A stretch of DNA of 64,000 bases, taken from positions 16,244,001 through 16,308,000 of the forward strand of contig CM114271.1 of the NCBI GenBank assembly GCA_050084515.1, read 5' to 3'. Positions 12,936 through 25,197 of the stretch are shown here, piece by piece (position 1 is the stretch's first letter; every line of letters begins with the position of its first letter). The position numbers were made by a program, and so were the translations under genes. Source of the stretch: Blasia pusilla. Its lineage: Eukaryota; Marchantiophyta; Marchantiopsida; Blasiales. Under the pieces are notes generated by a model, which saw only the letters and a list, made by a program, of their open reading frames with translations, ran no database searches and had not been told where the DNA came from.

Positions 12936-13875
12936 ATGTATTTCAATAAACTAGTAAGATATTCGTGCACAGGAAATGAAAAAATGTCTGAAGAGCTAGT
13001 GTAAGCCGGTGAAGGGAAAATATTAATGATGTTGCACATAAATTCAAATTTTCTCTTACTGTCTGATGTTTGCGGATCAAGAATGCCTTCTTGATACGCA
13101 AACATCTCTTTGCTTGACATGTGGCAAGTGGGCAGCAAGAAAATGTTTCACATGCTACGGGCAACAAGAAAAAATTGAATATATGTGCAACTTCATTAAT
13201 CTCTTCCCTTCACGGGATATATTCTAGCTCTACAAACATTTTTTTTATTTTGCGTGCATCGCATATGCACCTTATCTATGTTATTATGGGAGAGTGCCTT
13301 CTTCATTTGCAAACACCTCTCTGCTTGACGCGTGGCAACTGGGCAACAAAAAAAGGTTTCATATACTACAGGCAACGAAAAAGAAAAGAATTTATGTGCA
13401 ACATCATTAATCTCTTCCTTTCACGGCCTATATACTAGCTCTTCAAACATTTTTTTAATTCACGTGCATCGTACGGACATCTCATCTATATTATTATGGG
13501 AGAGTCCTTTTTGATTTGCAAATATCTATCTGCTTGACACGAGGCAATTGGATAACAAGAATTTTTTTGAATTTATGTGTAACATCATTAATCTCTTCCT
13601 TTATAAGTTATACACAAATTCTTCAAACATTTTTTAATTTCGTATGTATGCACAGACACCTTATCTATATTACTACGGGAGAGTGCCTTCTTGATTTGCA
13701 AACACCTCCCTCCGTGACACGTGATAACACGCAACAAGAAAATATTTCACATCTAAGGAAAAAAATTGAATATATATGCACATTATTAATCTCTTCCCTT
13801 CACAACCTATACACTAACTCTTCAATCATTATTTTATATTTGCGTGCATAGCATGAGGACATTGTCTATATTATC
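12936..13875. repeat. Head-to-tail array of Helitron-like units, with one inverted unit
   Basis: Forward units start with tctat(a/g)ttattatggg or its variant at 13275, 13485, 13664 and a fragment at 13865, giving periods of 210, 179 and 201 bp. Each shares ttgatttgcaaacacctct, gaatttatgtgcaacatcat, tcttcaaacattttt and a closing cgtgcatcg hairpin. A partial forward unit covers about 13085-13274. At about 12945-13055 the same sequence runs in reverse (starting actagtaagatattcgtgca), so the array contains a head-to-head junction. Open frames across the array are artefacts of the repeat. Confidence 0.65.
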
Positions 13876-14063
13876 AAACAACAATTTGGCTGCAAGAAAA
13901 TATTTATGATAATTTATGAAAGATAATTCAACTTACATTTCATTATTTACGGCCCATTCCGGACAGCCCCGGAAGAAGCATGCAAAGAAGGCAACAGAAA
14001 GAAGTGTTCGAAAATCCAAAGATGTCGTAAATTTGTCCATTGCCTTCTCGTGCTGCGAATGAG

Positions 14064-14237
14064 AAGTTGGAAGCGCAAAAGAGACAGGTTTTCGTTTGAA
14101 AGTAATGGAATCCGCGAGCACACAGGTTGGCGTTTGAAAGTAATGGAATCCGCGAGCAGACAGGTTGGCGTTTGAAAGTAATGGAATCCGCGAGCAGACA
14201 GGTTTGCGTTTGAAAGTAAGGGAATCCGCGAGCGGAC
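14064..14237. repeat. Four tandem copies of a 38-bp unit
   Basis: The core cgtttgaaagtaatggaatc recurs with a strict 38-bp period (agta at 14101, 14139, 14177, 14215), followed each time by cgcgagca or a near variant. It lies in otherwise unique DNA. Confidence 0.85.
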
Positions 14238-14239
14238 AC

Positions 14240-17200
14240 GGCTCGGGTGTGAAGCAGATAACGAGTAAGGGAAGCTGCGATGTTGGTTGTCGGAGGGGTG
14301 CGTGACGGCATCAGCGGGACAACCAGAGCATTGCGATCGTTTTGGAACCGATGTTGGTTGGAAAGCTTCACGACTTCGGATTCATTAGTTTGTGACATAC
14401 TCATGTTGACATGAATTCAGTGTGTATACCGACGAGTGGACCGCAGCGCAGCGACAGGCAGCTGGAGGCCAATGTCACTGGTGGTAACTACGACTGACAG
14501 GACGCAGAATTTCTAGGTCTTCTCACATCTGCTCGATCGGGGTGGGAGATTAGAGAGGCGGAGAATCGAGAATTGAGACCTGTGGCGGACATAGATTCGA
14601 TGTGCGCGGAGCCGACGGGAGCAGCGTCGCGCGGTGGGAATGGCGGTTGGAATAGGTTTGCAGAAGCTGTGATGCGTCCTATACAAATTGCAAGGGCTGT
14701 GCGGGTTTAGGGGAATCGGCATCATCTTGTCAGGGGAGAAGAGGGGAGAGACGTTAGTCTGGTAGAGGAGCTCGATGAGTACGAGCAGTAGAAGTTCGTG
14801 GGAATGAGGTTCAAGATGTCCAAGAAAATAATGCCGTGTAGATGAATGACGGTCGATTGCTATGGAATTCGAGAGCGACTTTGGAAAACTGCAAATAATC
14901 CGCGCGCCATGCGCGGTGGTTGGGTGGGCGGATACAGGATACGTCCCGTACTCATCTCAAGGAACGAACACGAAGGGGAACTTGGGATCTATCAAAGCTT
15001 AAGTGTGAATATCGGAGACGACTGAATCGCGTATAGCTCATCGTCCACGCGCTGTTGCAAGGAGCAGGCTCGTAGATAACAGTAGGGGGTGGCTCGTAAT
15101 CCACCAATCCAATCTAGAACATGAGCAGATCCGGCCAGAGATCCAATCAAATGAGGCAGAAGAATGGAATCAAATCGAATCGGTTGTGTGGCGCACCTGT
15201 CCATTTTCCTACGACGGCTCGATTACTCGGGATGAATGTCTTCGAATGCAGATTACAGTGTCAGAGTGCAATGAGAACTCCGAAAGCAGTGACGATGGCT
15301 CTGAGGATGAACTCTCTGGATGAATCCTCCGAAGCAAGACAGATTCCTCTGAATGTCCGAATACAGCATACATCGATCCGTCCCCACCGTCTGTGAACAA
15401 AACTTCACAACCTTCGATCTCTCTGTGGATCCCCAACGCTTCCCTTCGCACGCACACTGGGAGTCTAATGGGACAGAATCGCGTGCAGCAACCGGTGCAG
15501 AGGCTCCGGAAGCCCCTCCTTACGCGCAATTGTTTTGTGCCAATGCCTGGAAACCACAGCCCTAGTCAAGGAAACACTATGCACCGGGTCCATGGCCGTC
15601 CGCCCGACTTTGTTATTGATGATGCTGCTGCTGCCACTTCAGAAGAGGCCACCCCAACGCTCAAAGTCAATGCGGGGCAGGAGAGACCGGTGCTGTTCGG
15701 TGGTGGGGCACAAATGTGGACCCGATGCAAGCTCCTGCTCAGAGGGTGATGCCGCTCAGGAGGGACGCAAAGCTGAGGTGAATTGAGCCATGTCCAAGCG
15801 GATTTCGTGCGTGTGACCTTTCGCTCACAATCAGCCCACCCCACATTCAGTCCCTCTCCTCCCTAGCAGATCCAACAGTGGCACAATAGTTGGCCCGTTC
15901 GCCGAGGGGGCCAGGGCCCGAGGAGTTCTAGGGAGGGCGTTTTCTCTCCACCTCCGGGGCATCATCCCATATCCTTGTTTACAAGCGAAGACCGACGGAG
16001 CGCGATTATATTCCCTCGGCGTCAGCATCGTCCTCTACCCACCTTCGGTTCACCGAGATCCTCCCCTGTTGGATTCAGTCCGCCCGCGTTCGCGCCGGTA
16101 CAGCAGAAGAGCTCGAGCTAGAAACAGCCGGAACCTTCGCGTGTGTACATATGTGTATGACACCACGTCCCACCGCGAAAGCAGAAAGAAGAAGAAGAAG
16201 AAGAAGAAGAAGCGACTGCAGCAGTGGACTGCGTTGCGTCGCTCCTGCTCCACTCCACTGTTCACATTATTTAGCGGAGGGTCGACTCATGAGGAATGAG
16301 AACGGACAGCAGACGGAACAGACAGACTCCGAATTTGGCAGAGGTGCGCGCTGGAGTTCGGGGTGCCGGTGCGTGACAGGAGGAATCCCGTCAGTCGGTG
16401 AGCGAGTCCGTGCGAGCGGTGGCGACGGTGACGGATAAAGAAAGAGGGATCCACACGGAGAGGACATCGGCACCTGGAGATCTCTCTCTCTCTCTCGCTG
16501 AGGGGGTTAGATACGGACAGAAAAAGGGAGAGAGCAGTGGAGCTCAGAGGAGAGGAGAGAAGTCCCAGCAACCCGCCGGTCTCAGTAGCGCACTCGCGGG
16601 CGTCCTTGTTTCTGCCACCACCTGCTGTCAGGACGGAACATCTGTGGTGTCCTCTCCCGCAGACTTCTTGTCCTATGTGCAGAATATACCATCCCAATCT
16701 CCGATTCTGTGGCCGTGTACGGTGCGCTCCATTTTGCAGAGGGTGCAAAGGGGGGGGCCAAGGGAGGGCAGAAGAGAGAGAGGAGGGCGGGGGAGGAGAG
16801 ACAGACTGAGGAGAGAGCTGAGAGAGGTTGTTGTGTCTGATCTGCGTTGTGTGGAGTTTTTTTCCCCCCCCGTTACCCCTTCCGCCCCCGGGGCCCTAGT
16901 CCTTCCCCTCCACTCCAAGTTTGGCGGGCAGGTCGAGTTTCAGGTTTGCTCTCTGCGACGCTGGGATCGCTCTGTGCTGTTTGCGTATTCCGCTGTTCCG
17001 TAGCTTTTTGGAATAGATTTCAGAATTGTTGCGTCGCACATCTCTGCGCTCAGATCTTTCGGTTTCCAGACCTTCTCGCTCTGTCTAGCTTTCAGCCTTG
17101 TGGAATTTGGGGCGCCTCGGAGGTAGATGTCATGGAATTGTCTCCTCTGCGTGTGGATGAGTAGGGGAGGGGAGAGAGATGTGTGCGTTTTCGATTTGTA

Positions 17201-17368
17201 GGCTATGGTGATTAAGTCGCGAGTAATGTCGGAGTGCGAATGGGATCCGGGAAGGAATTGCTGTTGCAAGATTGCAGGATCTGGGATTGGAGAGGGGGGG
17301 GATCAGTGGATAGACAGTTCGACGTATGAGAGTGTAGGGATTCTTGATTTGAAGGTCGACTAACGCGG
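14240..17368 (+). other. Upstream region and probable 5' UTR of the plastid translocator
   Basis: This is GC-rich DNA with many overlapping open frames on both strands and no recognisable domain. It becomes purine- and pyrimidine-tract rich towards 16.4-16.9 kb (a tctctctctctctctc run near 16480; gggggggg and tttttccccccc near 16750-16870), typical of plant promoters and 5' leaders. A possible 3' splice site (tgatcgcag) ends at 17398, so a 5' UTR intron is possible. I could not place the transcription start. Confidence 0.45.
16184..16212. repeat. (AAG)n microsatellite
   Basis: About nine uninterrupted AAG units lie in the upstream region of the translocator gene. Confidence 0.9.
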
Positions 17369-17392
17369 ATGGAGGCGTGTGGCCTTGTTTGA
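17369..17392 (+). promoter_or_regulatory. Short upstream open reading frame (7 codons plus stop)
   Basis: An ATG at 17369 opens a seven-residue frame (MEACGLV) that stops at 17390-17392, 8 bases before the main ATG at 17401. If retained in the mRNA it could lower initiation at the main start. If the tgatcgcag at 17390-17398 is a real splice acceptor, the frame is removed. Confidence 0.4.
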
Positions 17393-17400
17393 TCGCAGCA

Positions 17401-18735
17401 ATGGCGCTCGGAGCGATGATTGCAGCCACAGCACCGACGACGGCGTATGGGCTGTCGTTCAAGGACGCCTTAGGGCGACGACCGGGAGCCAACACTGGAA
17501 CGCTGAGCTCATTCTGCCTTCCTCCACTGGCCAGATCGCCAATGCCGAAGTCCAGACGAGTTCTTGCAGTCGGAGGAGCGAATTGCGCCAGCGGAATCGG
17601 CGACCTGAGTGCGCACGTCCAGTCCAATTTGAGGAATCAGTCGAAGTTAGAATCGTTGCCTCTGGGCAGCGGATGGGTGAATAGCAGAAGAGGGGACTCG
17701 GCTTCTTCGTCGGTGATCTGCAAGGCCGCAGCCGCTGCCGACGATGGCGAGAGCGTGGAAGTGGTAGCTGCTCCTGCTCCTCAGGGTTTCCTCTCGAAGA
17801 AGTCCCTCACCACTGGCAGCTTCTTCTTCGCGTGGTACTTTTTGAATGTCATCTTCAACATCATGAACAAGAAGATTTACAACTACTTCCCTTACCCTTA
17901 CTTCGTGTCCGTGATCCATCTGGTGGTGGGTGTGGCGTATTGCGCGGTCTGCTGGGCGGTGGGCGCTCCCAAACGTGCCCCCATCGACAAGGATCTCCTC
18001 CTCTTGCTCGTGCCGGTCTCATTCTGCCATGCTTTGGGTCACGTTATGACCAACGTATCATTCGCAGCAGTGGCAGTGTCTTTCACCCACACCATCAAGG
18101 CGCTGGAACCCTTCTTCAATGCTGCAGCCTCGCAATTCATCCTCGGGCAGCACATCCCTTTCACTCTGTGGCTATCTCTGACGCCCATCGTTTTCGGTGT
18201 GTCGATGGCTTCCATGACCGAGCTATCGTTCAATTGGAGGGGTTTCATTAGTGCCATGGCTGCCAACGTCGCTTTCACGTACCGAAACATCTACTCCAAG
18301 AAGGCCATGACAGGGATGGACAGTACCAATGTGTACGCTTACATTTCGATTCTTTCCCTCCTGTTCTGTATTCCCCCGGCCCTCGTCATTGAGGGGCCTA
18401 AGCTGATGCAGTCCGGCTTCGCAGATGCAATCACCAAAGTGGGCTTGACCAAGTTCGTATCCGACCTTTTCTGGGTCGGTATGTTCTATCACTTGTACAA
18501 CCAACTGGCCAACAACACTCTGGAGAGAGTGGCACCACTCACACACGCCGTGGGCAACGTGCTGAAGAGAGTCTTCGTGATTGCGTTCACTATCATCGTG
18601 TTCGGCAACAAGATCACAACTCAAACCGGTATCGGAACTGGTATCGCAATTGCCGGAGTTGCCGTCTACTCCTTGATCAAGGCCAATATCGAAGAATCCA
18701 AGAGGAATGCAAAGAAGGCCGCAGAATCTTCTTGA
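17401..18735 (+). CDS. TPT: Plastid triose-phosphate/phosphate translocator
   Basis: Antiporter of the chloroplast inner envelope that exports triose phosphates and 3-phosphoglycerate made by the Calvin cycle in exchange for cytosolic phosphate. The gene is intronless, 444 residues. The first 105 or so residues are rich in Ser, Ala and Arg with few acidic residues and end near [10 protein letters not shown], as expected for a transit peptide. The rest is the ten-helix drug/metabolite-transporter fold, with the first membrane segment near residue 140. Family hallmarks are [10 protein letters not shown] (Lys 233) and the Lys-Arg pair at 389-390 in VLKRVF, substrate-binding positions in this family. 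I chose the ATG at 17401 because it has a strong context (gcagcaATGGc) and starts the transit peptide; the open frame extends 24 bases upstream only with a GTG. PEP, glucose-6-phosphate or xylulose-phosphate translocators are alternatives, but the core reads as TPT. Confidence 0.95.
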   Translation: MALGAMIAATAPTTAYGLSFKDALGRRPGANTGTLSSFCLPPLARSPMPKSRRVLAVGGANCASGIGDLSAHVQSNLRNQSKLESLPLGSGWVNSRRGDSASSSVICKAAAAADDGESVEVVAAPAPQGFLSKKSLTTGSFFFAWYFLNVIFNIMNKKIYNYFPYPYFVSVIHLVVGVAYCAVCWAVGAPKRAPIDKDLLLLLVPVSFCHALGHVMTNVSFAAVAVSFTHTIKALEPFFNAAASQFILGQHIPFTLWLSLTPIVFGVSMASMTELSFNWRGFISAMAANVAFTYRNIYSKKAMTGMDSTNVYAYISILSLLFCIPPALVIEGPKLMQSGFADAITKVGLTKFVSDLFWVGMFYHLYNQLANNTLERVAPLTHAVGNVLKRVFVIAFTIIVFGNKITTQTGIGTGIAIAGVAVYSLIKANIEESKRNAKKAAESS

Positions 18736-21350
18736 GTAACCTCCTGCCCTTAGGCGACAGGTGAAGACCGCTTTCGTAGCATGGGTGTTGCTCGGTCCTT
18801 CCCATTGCTTTCCTGTGTAGATGTGTTTTTGTTATCTCTCGGTGCCACTCATCTCTGCACTGCACCCATTAACCGGTATTTTTGTCCTCACCATTTCGAG
18901 CTTGTAGGTGGTCGAATCCAAGGTAAAGTCGCCCAGTGGTGAGGACTTGGTGATTCCCTTGTAACTCTATGCAAAGCAGTAAGTTATTAGTTGAGTACAC
19001 CTTCAAAAGAAATCAGAAGCCTGCACTTCATACTTTGTTTCGCTCTTTCAGAAAGGACTTCCGATGACTTGAGTAGGGATGAACTCTCGAGGCATGTATA
19101 TCAAACATTAGAGTTCCTTGCTCTCAGCAATCTGCAATTAGGAGTTAATTTTTTGATTAGAACATGCCAAGGTTCATATAAAGAAGTGCTATTCGAACTA
19201 CACCTTCTACATGCTGTTGGCTTCGAATGGGTTTTATTGAACTTTGTCGTGTGCTTCCTCTTTCCGAAGTTCTCCTTCCAGCATTTGGGTCGTGTCTGTC
19301 AGTCCAGAGTGAATAAACGCTTCCAGGGTGAATCACATCTCGAACTAGCAGCAAATCTGTCATACCTGCCGATTTCGGGGAGAGCCGCACTGATTGGATA
19401 CCGGGCCTGATTCCGCATTTTTATATGGCTTCTTCCCTCGTACCCAGGAGTTGATCAGTCTCACGAGGGGCTGGAAGACCTCTCTCCTCACCACCAGTAC
19501 TACATCAAGCAAGATGGAGTGGCGTTAAGAGCAGGCGCACGATCATGGAACTCCCTATCTTTTTGACGGACTTCTGCCAAGCCACTCAAGAGCAAAATAA
19601 AAATCCAAGGCCTTGTACTGTGCTGGTCGATGTGATGTGTGAAGGCGTGCAGGGGATGCATGGCAGCTCAAGGCTTGCTGGCAGGAACTGCTGAGGGACC
19701 ATAGCCTGCACCGTGAGTGACATTGTACCCAGTATGTCAACCCTCATGGCTAGCTAGAGGTGTTTGGGTCACTCTGCTTCCCTTAGGCCAGATTTATTGC
19801 CCTCTGTTCATTTTTCCGAGGCATCTATGAAAGTAGTGTGGAGGACTCGCTTCTCAATGGACTTACTATTCAAAGTTTGCAACTGGCTGCGACTACCAAA
19901 TCTCAAGCCTTTGTCTTCAGTTGACAAGCCAACGTCCGGCAGAATTTGAGCTCCAAGTCAGAGGAGCTGAAGTTGACTTGGAGCTAGAGTAAAGAATTAC
20001 TGGTAGATTGTGCAGACGAGAGCCCGCGAACAAGAGAGTCCATCTTCTCTCTCCTCACGTCTCAGATAAGCCATGGCCAGACAGCCAGGACTGGCGTCGG
20101 TGGCGGGAGCGTTGTTAGAGCAGTCAGTGTAATAAAGTTGTGTTTAGGACTTTGCAGGAGTGGTGGTGTCTGTCTTGAAAGATTAGCAGCAGCAATCTTG
20201 TGATGAGAGGGATCCTCAACAGAACTAAACTGGTATCGAGACCCTCGGATTGATTGTCGCTCGCCATCCATCTGCAAAACGGGCTCTTGCATTGTGGGTC
20301 CTAAAGGTGACGAGCTAATCTTATGCAGCCAGCCGGAAGTGCTTAAATCCCACCGACTGTTGCAGGTTGCCCCCAGATGCGGGTTAATTTCTGGTTTCCG
20401 TCGACTTACCGTCCATCGATTGGAGACTTGTAAATCGCAGGTCACTGAACCTCACACTTCCCTGCCATCCTTAAGCGACTCCCTCAATTGGTGCAGGTAA
20501 AGTGCAGCCAGTGCCAGCAGTGTTAAGTCCCCAAGCTCGATCCCGTCCGTGTATATGAGGTCCACACCGCTCTTCAGGTAGCATGGGCTGTCCCAGATAT
20601 CTAGGCTTATCCGCTCAAGAAAATGGATAGGACTCTTTTTCAGCGCAGCGATGACTGAACGAAAAGGCCAGAATTGGTGTCGAATTACGATGGTTCTTAA
20701 TGTTTGAATCCGTGACCTATCTACACACACAATTGAACTCCAAATCGCTAAGAGGAGCCGAGTCCAACGTCAGTGCGATGCAGCTCGTACACGCCGCCAT
20801 GACCGACTGTGCAGTATAACCAGGTTTGAAGTCTTCCCGCTTGACAGCGTTCGAGTTGTGCCAACCGCCCCCACTAGTCCTGATTTCGACAATAAGACGA
20901 CAATATCACGAAAAGTCGTGGAGTGCTGAGGATTTGGTCTTCGTTCTCTACGTCACAATCCAAAAGCCCCGCCTCAGGGACTTGTGGTTCACCATTGAAC
21001 TTCCCCATCTCACTCGGGCTCAATCGAAATCCAGTGACCAGTAACGACGACACTCGCTTGTACTCCACCACATTCAGGTCAGGGAAGTGACGCAGAAGAG
21101 AAAAAATTTCCAACTTCAATTTCCGTATCCAATTGCATTTCTGAGTCAGGAAAGACACGGTCATTGAAACGTTCCATTTCTCCTTTTGGCCGATATCCAT
21201 CTTGTGCAGTGGAGGATTGAAGAAAAAGGACACACCACAAGCAAAAGAGAAACGACGTGACACATTACAGCTATTCCTCGGCCGTTAACGCAAACATTCA
21301 TGATTTGAATCCGACGCAATGACCAGATCACAGAAAATTGGAGGGCGCGG
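18736..21350. other. Translocator 3' flank and unrecognised DNA, possible gene remnants on the minus strand
   Basis: The first few hundred bases must hold the translocator 3' UTR. A 139-codon frame at 18991-19410 (+) has no family resemblance. On the minus strand, frames at 20452-20730 and 20874-21263 are leucine-rich with a pattern that could derive from an LRR or F-box-type protein, but they are out of frame with each other and I cannot connect them into a gene. Treat as unassigned. Confidence 0.3.
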
Positions 21351-21371
21351 AACGAGCAATTGCAAATTGGA

Positions 21372-21610
21372 CCGTTTCTTCGTCGACCACTCGCTGGAAC
21401 TACCGTTTCTCGTAACCATCGACACCCGAATCATCCGCTCGACTGCACTGGACGCGGATTAACATCCACCCTACAGCATGCAAAAGTATCGACCGGATTA
21501 CACAGGTGCGAGGCGCGTTTAGGGTTTAGGGTAGGGCATGCAAACTGCGAGCCTCCGCGAAGTGGACCGTTTCTTTGTCGCTCACTGGAACTCCATTATT
21601 GGCATTTCTC
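21372..21610. repeat. Direct duplication spanning a telomere-like motif
   Basis: The word ggaccgtttcttcgtcg with the following tcactggaact-like block at 21372 recurs at 21562. Between them, 21518-21531 reads tttagggtttaggg, two units of the plant telomere repeat. It is too short to call an interstitial telomere. Confidence 0.6.
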
Positions 21611-21727
21611 GGCCGTTTCGTGGTACCCATCGCTGCCCCAATCGTGTGCGCAACTGGAAGAGACGACTGGCCGACGATCGCTCACGAGAATCGATCGATG
21701 AGAGTGGCCCTTCGGTTCATGGCACGC

Positions 21728-21834
21728 AAAATAAAATCCGCATATCACTCTCCGAATGGCCCAAACCGATAAATCGGTGTCAATCGACTACGCCGATTTT
21801 TCGGGTTTCGAGGGTGATATGCGGATTTTATTTT
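21728..21834. repeat. Fold-back element with perfect 21-bp arms
   Basis: The 21 bases from 21728 (aaaataaaatccgcatatca plus c) are exactly the reverse complement of 21814-21834. The 65-base loop holds a second perfect palindrome (accgat aa atcggt). This could be a small fold-back transposon or a hairpin RNA; no target duplication is obvious. Confidence 0.75.
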
Positions 21835-21899
21835 TTATCAATCGCTACACAATTTATCTTGTGTTAGTTAGGACCCGGGCTACCTTGGTATCTACCATC

Positions 21900-23200
21900 T
21901 TTATTTTCTTCTAGCGGTTCCATTGCGCCTATACCCTAGTTCTAAATGAGCAAATTTTGTTGAAGTCCCATGAATCTCATATGTCGGATCAATCCAGACC
22001 CGGAACAGTGGGACTGAAGTCCCATGCACGAGTCTTGACCTCGGTTGCATGGGACCGGGTCTTTAGTACCAGTACGAACCTTGCATTGGTCGCACGCTCC
22101 TCACGGGTACTACATGTATATGCTTGTAATTATTATGGTCCTACATGTATGCTTCATTTTTTTCTCCGTTGGGCATATTACTTTGGTTTGTATGATCAAA
22201 GTTTTGAATTTGTGTCTAGATTCGTGTGATTAATGTTAATGATATTCGTGTGATTTTAATAGCATGTGAACGGACTTTGGAGTCTTAATTCCATCCCAAA
22301 ACTTAGAGTCCTATTCGCTCCTCCCCGTGGTGGTATACACATGCATGTTGGTATATGAACTACAAGTTTGTATGTAATTATACGAACTTCAACTTTTTTC
22401 CTTCCAGTCTGTCCTTTTCTCTCCCCTCTCCGTGGTGCCAAGGTCCGTCATATGCTCTCCCCTATGGTGGTACCCAAACTTTGGGACGGTCCTATTATCT
22501 TCCTCTCCTGGTATACAAACTAGTGGTGATTTGTATATGAACTACAAGTTTTTTCGTTTCTCTCCCACCTCTCAAAGGGTCGCATATTGGTTATACACAC
22601 TAGTTAGTGTCAGTGAGGGAGGTCCGTGCACATACGCGCTCGCGTCCTCAAATGTATACTTGCCCATATACGCACCCCCCTCCTGAATTGCATATGCGTC
22701 AAGTTTAGCGTGACACGTGTCATACTTTGTACGTGTTGCCTTGTCGAAAGCACTCTTCAAATTATAATATATATATTAGTAAGATGCACATGAATGAATC
22801 AAATGCAAATGTGTTTCTTAAAATTAATTTGAATGTTTTATTTTATCTTATGATTTTTTTATATATTATATTTCGTATGTAATCATCTTGTTTATTCGAA
22901 CGTTCTTCACTTCCAATCGTAATATGGATAGATTTTCTCTTCCCTATTTTAGATAATGTTACGTATAATTGATAATGAGTGAAAACGGGAGTAGGCAAGT
23001 AAATTCCGAGGTTTTGTAGAGTTTGACGAGGATATCCCCTTCCATCTTTTGAGGAATAGCTTGCCATAAGAAAGGTGGCAAGATCAATTGGAGTCTCCTC
23101 AAGACAAGATCATCCACCAATGGATTCTGATGATGGTTTAGCACAAGTTGTCGAGTTGAGTTAAGGGCATCTCAAACTTCTTGTGGATTCAACCCCTGAG
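21900..23200. other. Intergenic, repeat debris only
   Basis: Short words are duplicated (tgaagtcccatg near 21961 and 22014; tatgaactacaagttt near 22351 and 22535). The segment 22.70-22.78 kb resembles the closing part of the 117-bp units at 9.2 kb. No gene is seen. Confidence 0.5.
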
Positions 23201-24213
23201 CAAAGAAGAAGTTTTCTGCCTCTCGATTTTGGAGACCTATGGCAGTTTTGTGAATAAGGTCTCCTCGATCGTACGTGTCAATAAAGCGGACCAGCCACGC
23301 TCGCATAGCCCGATCAATCCTTTTCTAATGTGGGGTTTTTGCATGAATCACCCCATCTATGTTCACTTTGGGGTTGTAATTGGATCGGGGGCTACGATGT
23401 CTCAAATTGCAAGTGAAATTTTCTTGCTCTTGGGGGGTGAGTTCTCCCACGTTACTCCTCGCTCCCCATCGCACCACTTTATCCATTTCTTGATGTCGTC
23501 TTGCCATGATGGATTCATATGCCCTCCTCCACTATTCTGGTCAGCCATTATAGCTCTTTGTCTTCTGTGGAGGTCATCTGTGGCAATTGATTCATTCAAG
23601 ATCCTCTCCATCCCTCTCTTAAGTCTGTCATGCTCCTTAGACAATTGTTGGCGCTTCCCCTTCAAAATCTTGAATTATGCTTCCAAATCAAAAGTGCATT
23701 GGGAATTTATTATTAAAGTATTCAATTGTGATAGACGAGACACAACCTCGGTATTATCGAGAGCACTCTCCTCACAAAAGGTTTTGGGAACAGTGCCGCT
23801 AAGTACATGGCGATCAAGTCTCTCTCCGGGGCCATCAAAGCTCATATTACGACCTACATTGAGGTTATTCAAAACATCTCGTCTATCCTCAAAATCCTCC
23901 ATCCCCATCTCGACTTGCCCTTCATCTTCACTCTCGTCATGTATCTCTTGTTTGATCAGCCGATTGTTTTTGGTGTCCATCCGAGGAATATAGTATGCCT
24001 CAAAGGATTCTTGACAATCCACCTTGTCGGTATTGGCCTGATGACGCTCGTGGTGATGAAGCTCCCACTCTTGGTCATTTTGAATGTGGTGGTGGGGTTA
24101 TACTATAATCAACTCTGGGTCTCTTATCTCTTCTCCAAGACCTGTCTTCCACATCACCATAGTGAACCTCCATGTCCTTCATCAACTCCGCGACTTTGAG
24201 CTTGAAAAATACC

Positions 24214-24526
24214 CAAGGTTGCATGTGGATAAATTCTGTGTCTATGGACATGTCCATGTTCGTCCTATGGAAGAACTTATCCGTATGGGCTCCACCTTTC
24301 CCTTCTTTCTCATTCCGCTTACTTGCCTTTGTGTTCCATACTCCCCCATTTCTTCCTCCCTCCACCTCTACTCCCTCCTCCCTCATTCCACTCATCCTTT
24401 CCTTGCCTTCCATCATGGACTAAAAGTGTGGGTCCTACTTCTTGGAACCCATGTTAGTGGACATGTCCAGACTTGTCCGTCCATGTCCGTCCTAAGGAAG
24501 GACTTGTCTGTTTTTGTGCAACCATG
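24214..24526. mobile_element. Non-autonomous hAT-type element, copy 1 (313 bp)
   Basis: Ends are CAAGGTTGCA and, inverted, CATGGTTGCA. The 8-bp flanks aaaatacc (24206-24213) and caaatacc (24527-24534) match at 7 of 8. Inside are repeated ggacatgtcc-like and ggacaagtcc-like words at both ends and a pyrimidine-rich centre. No transposase is encoded. CA-G-G type ends with 8-bp duplications point to the hAT superfamily. Confidence 0.75.
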
Positions 24527-25197
24527 CAAATACCTTGCTCACTAACTTCCTCTTCTTCTTGGGGAAGTCCTAATAATTTGGAAGGCCATAAATTAAGGCC
24601 CAATCCTTTTTCCACTCTTTTTCTTCTACTTTCCTTGCAAATTCTCCAATCGCACGCTGTGGCCACTAAAGCCGTGACTGCTTCAACTTTGTGCTTCTAG
24701 AACTTGTGGGTAAAGTGCGCCTTCAATTTTTCTTTCGTGATGAATTCTGAGACTGTCTTCTCGTTCACCTTCTCGTGCGTTGGTTGTCTTTGTGTATTAT
24801 GGGGTTCTTCCCCTCTTCCATCACCCTCTTTGTGGTGAAGACTATGGTCTTCATGAAGTGGCAACTCCATCTTGTCTTTTATCAAAATCCAAAAGGAAAG
24901 GGTGGTTAAGAAAAGATTCCAATAATAGTGACACGATGACACACAATACATCTATGGCATGGATCAACCAAGCTTAATCATTCACAAATATTCAGAGTCA
25001 CACATTCATATTTTTCAATCAAGCCTTCCATTTCTCATGAAAAAATATGCAATCCTCAAATGGATTTATGATCACAATATTGTGGTTACTGGCCTTAATC
25101 CCGAATTTGCATCGTCTACACCTAGTATTTTGCATTTGCTATAGTATATGCAATAAGATACTCTAAGCTTTTGTGATCAGAGGGATTTGGAGCTAAT

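Noticed and set aside
13121-13851. Several open frames of 60-111 codons with similar sequences
   Set aside because: They are translations of the Helitron-like tandem units, not genes.
14064-14237. CRISPR-like array
   Set aside because: The 38-bp units follow each other with no unique spacers, and the host is a plant nucleus.
16398-17003. 201-codon open frame upstream of the translocator
   Set aside because: GC-rich low-complexity leader with open frames on both strands; no family resemblance, and it lies where the 5' UTR is expected.
17377-17400. Translocator start upstream of 17401
   Set aside because: The extension opens with GTG, not ATG, and would place charged and Cys residues before a normal transit-peptide start.
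21518-21531. Interstitial telomere
   Set aside because: Only two TTTAGGG units are present, which occurs by chance and as telo-box motifs.
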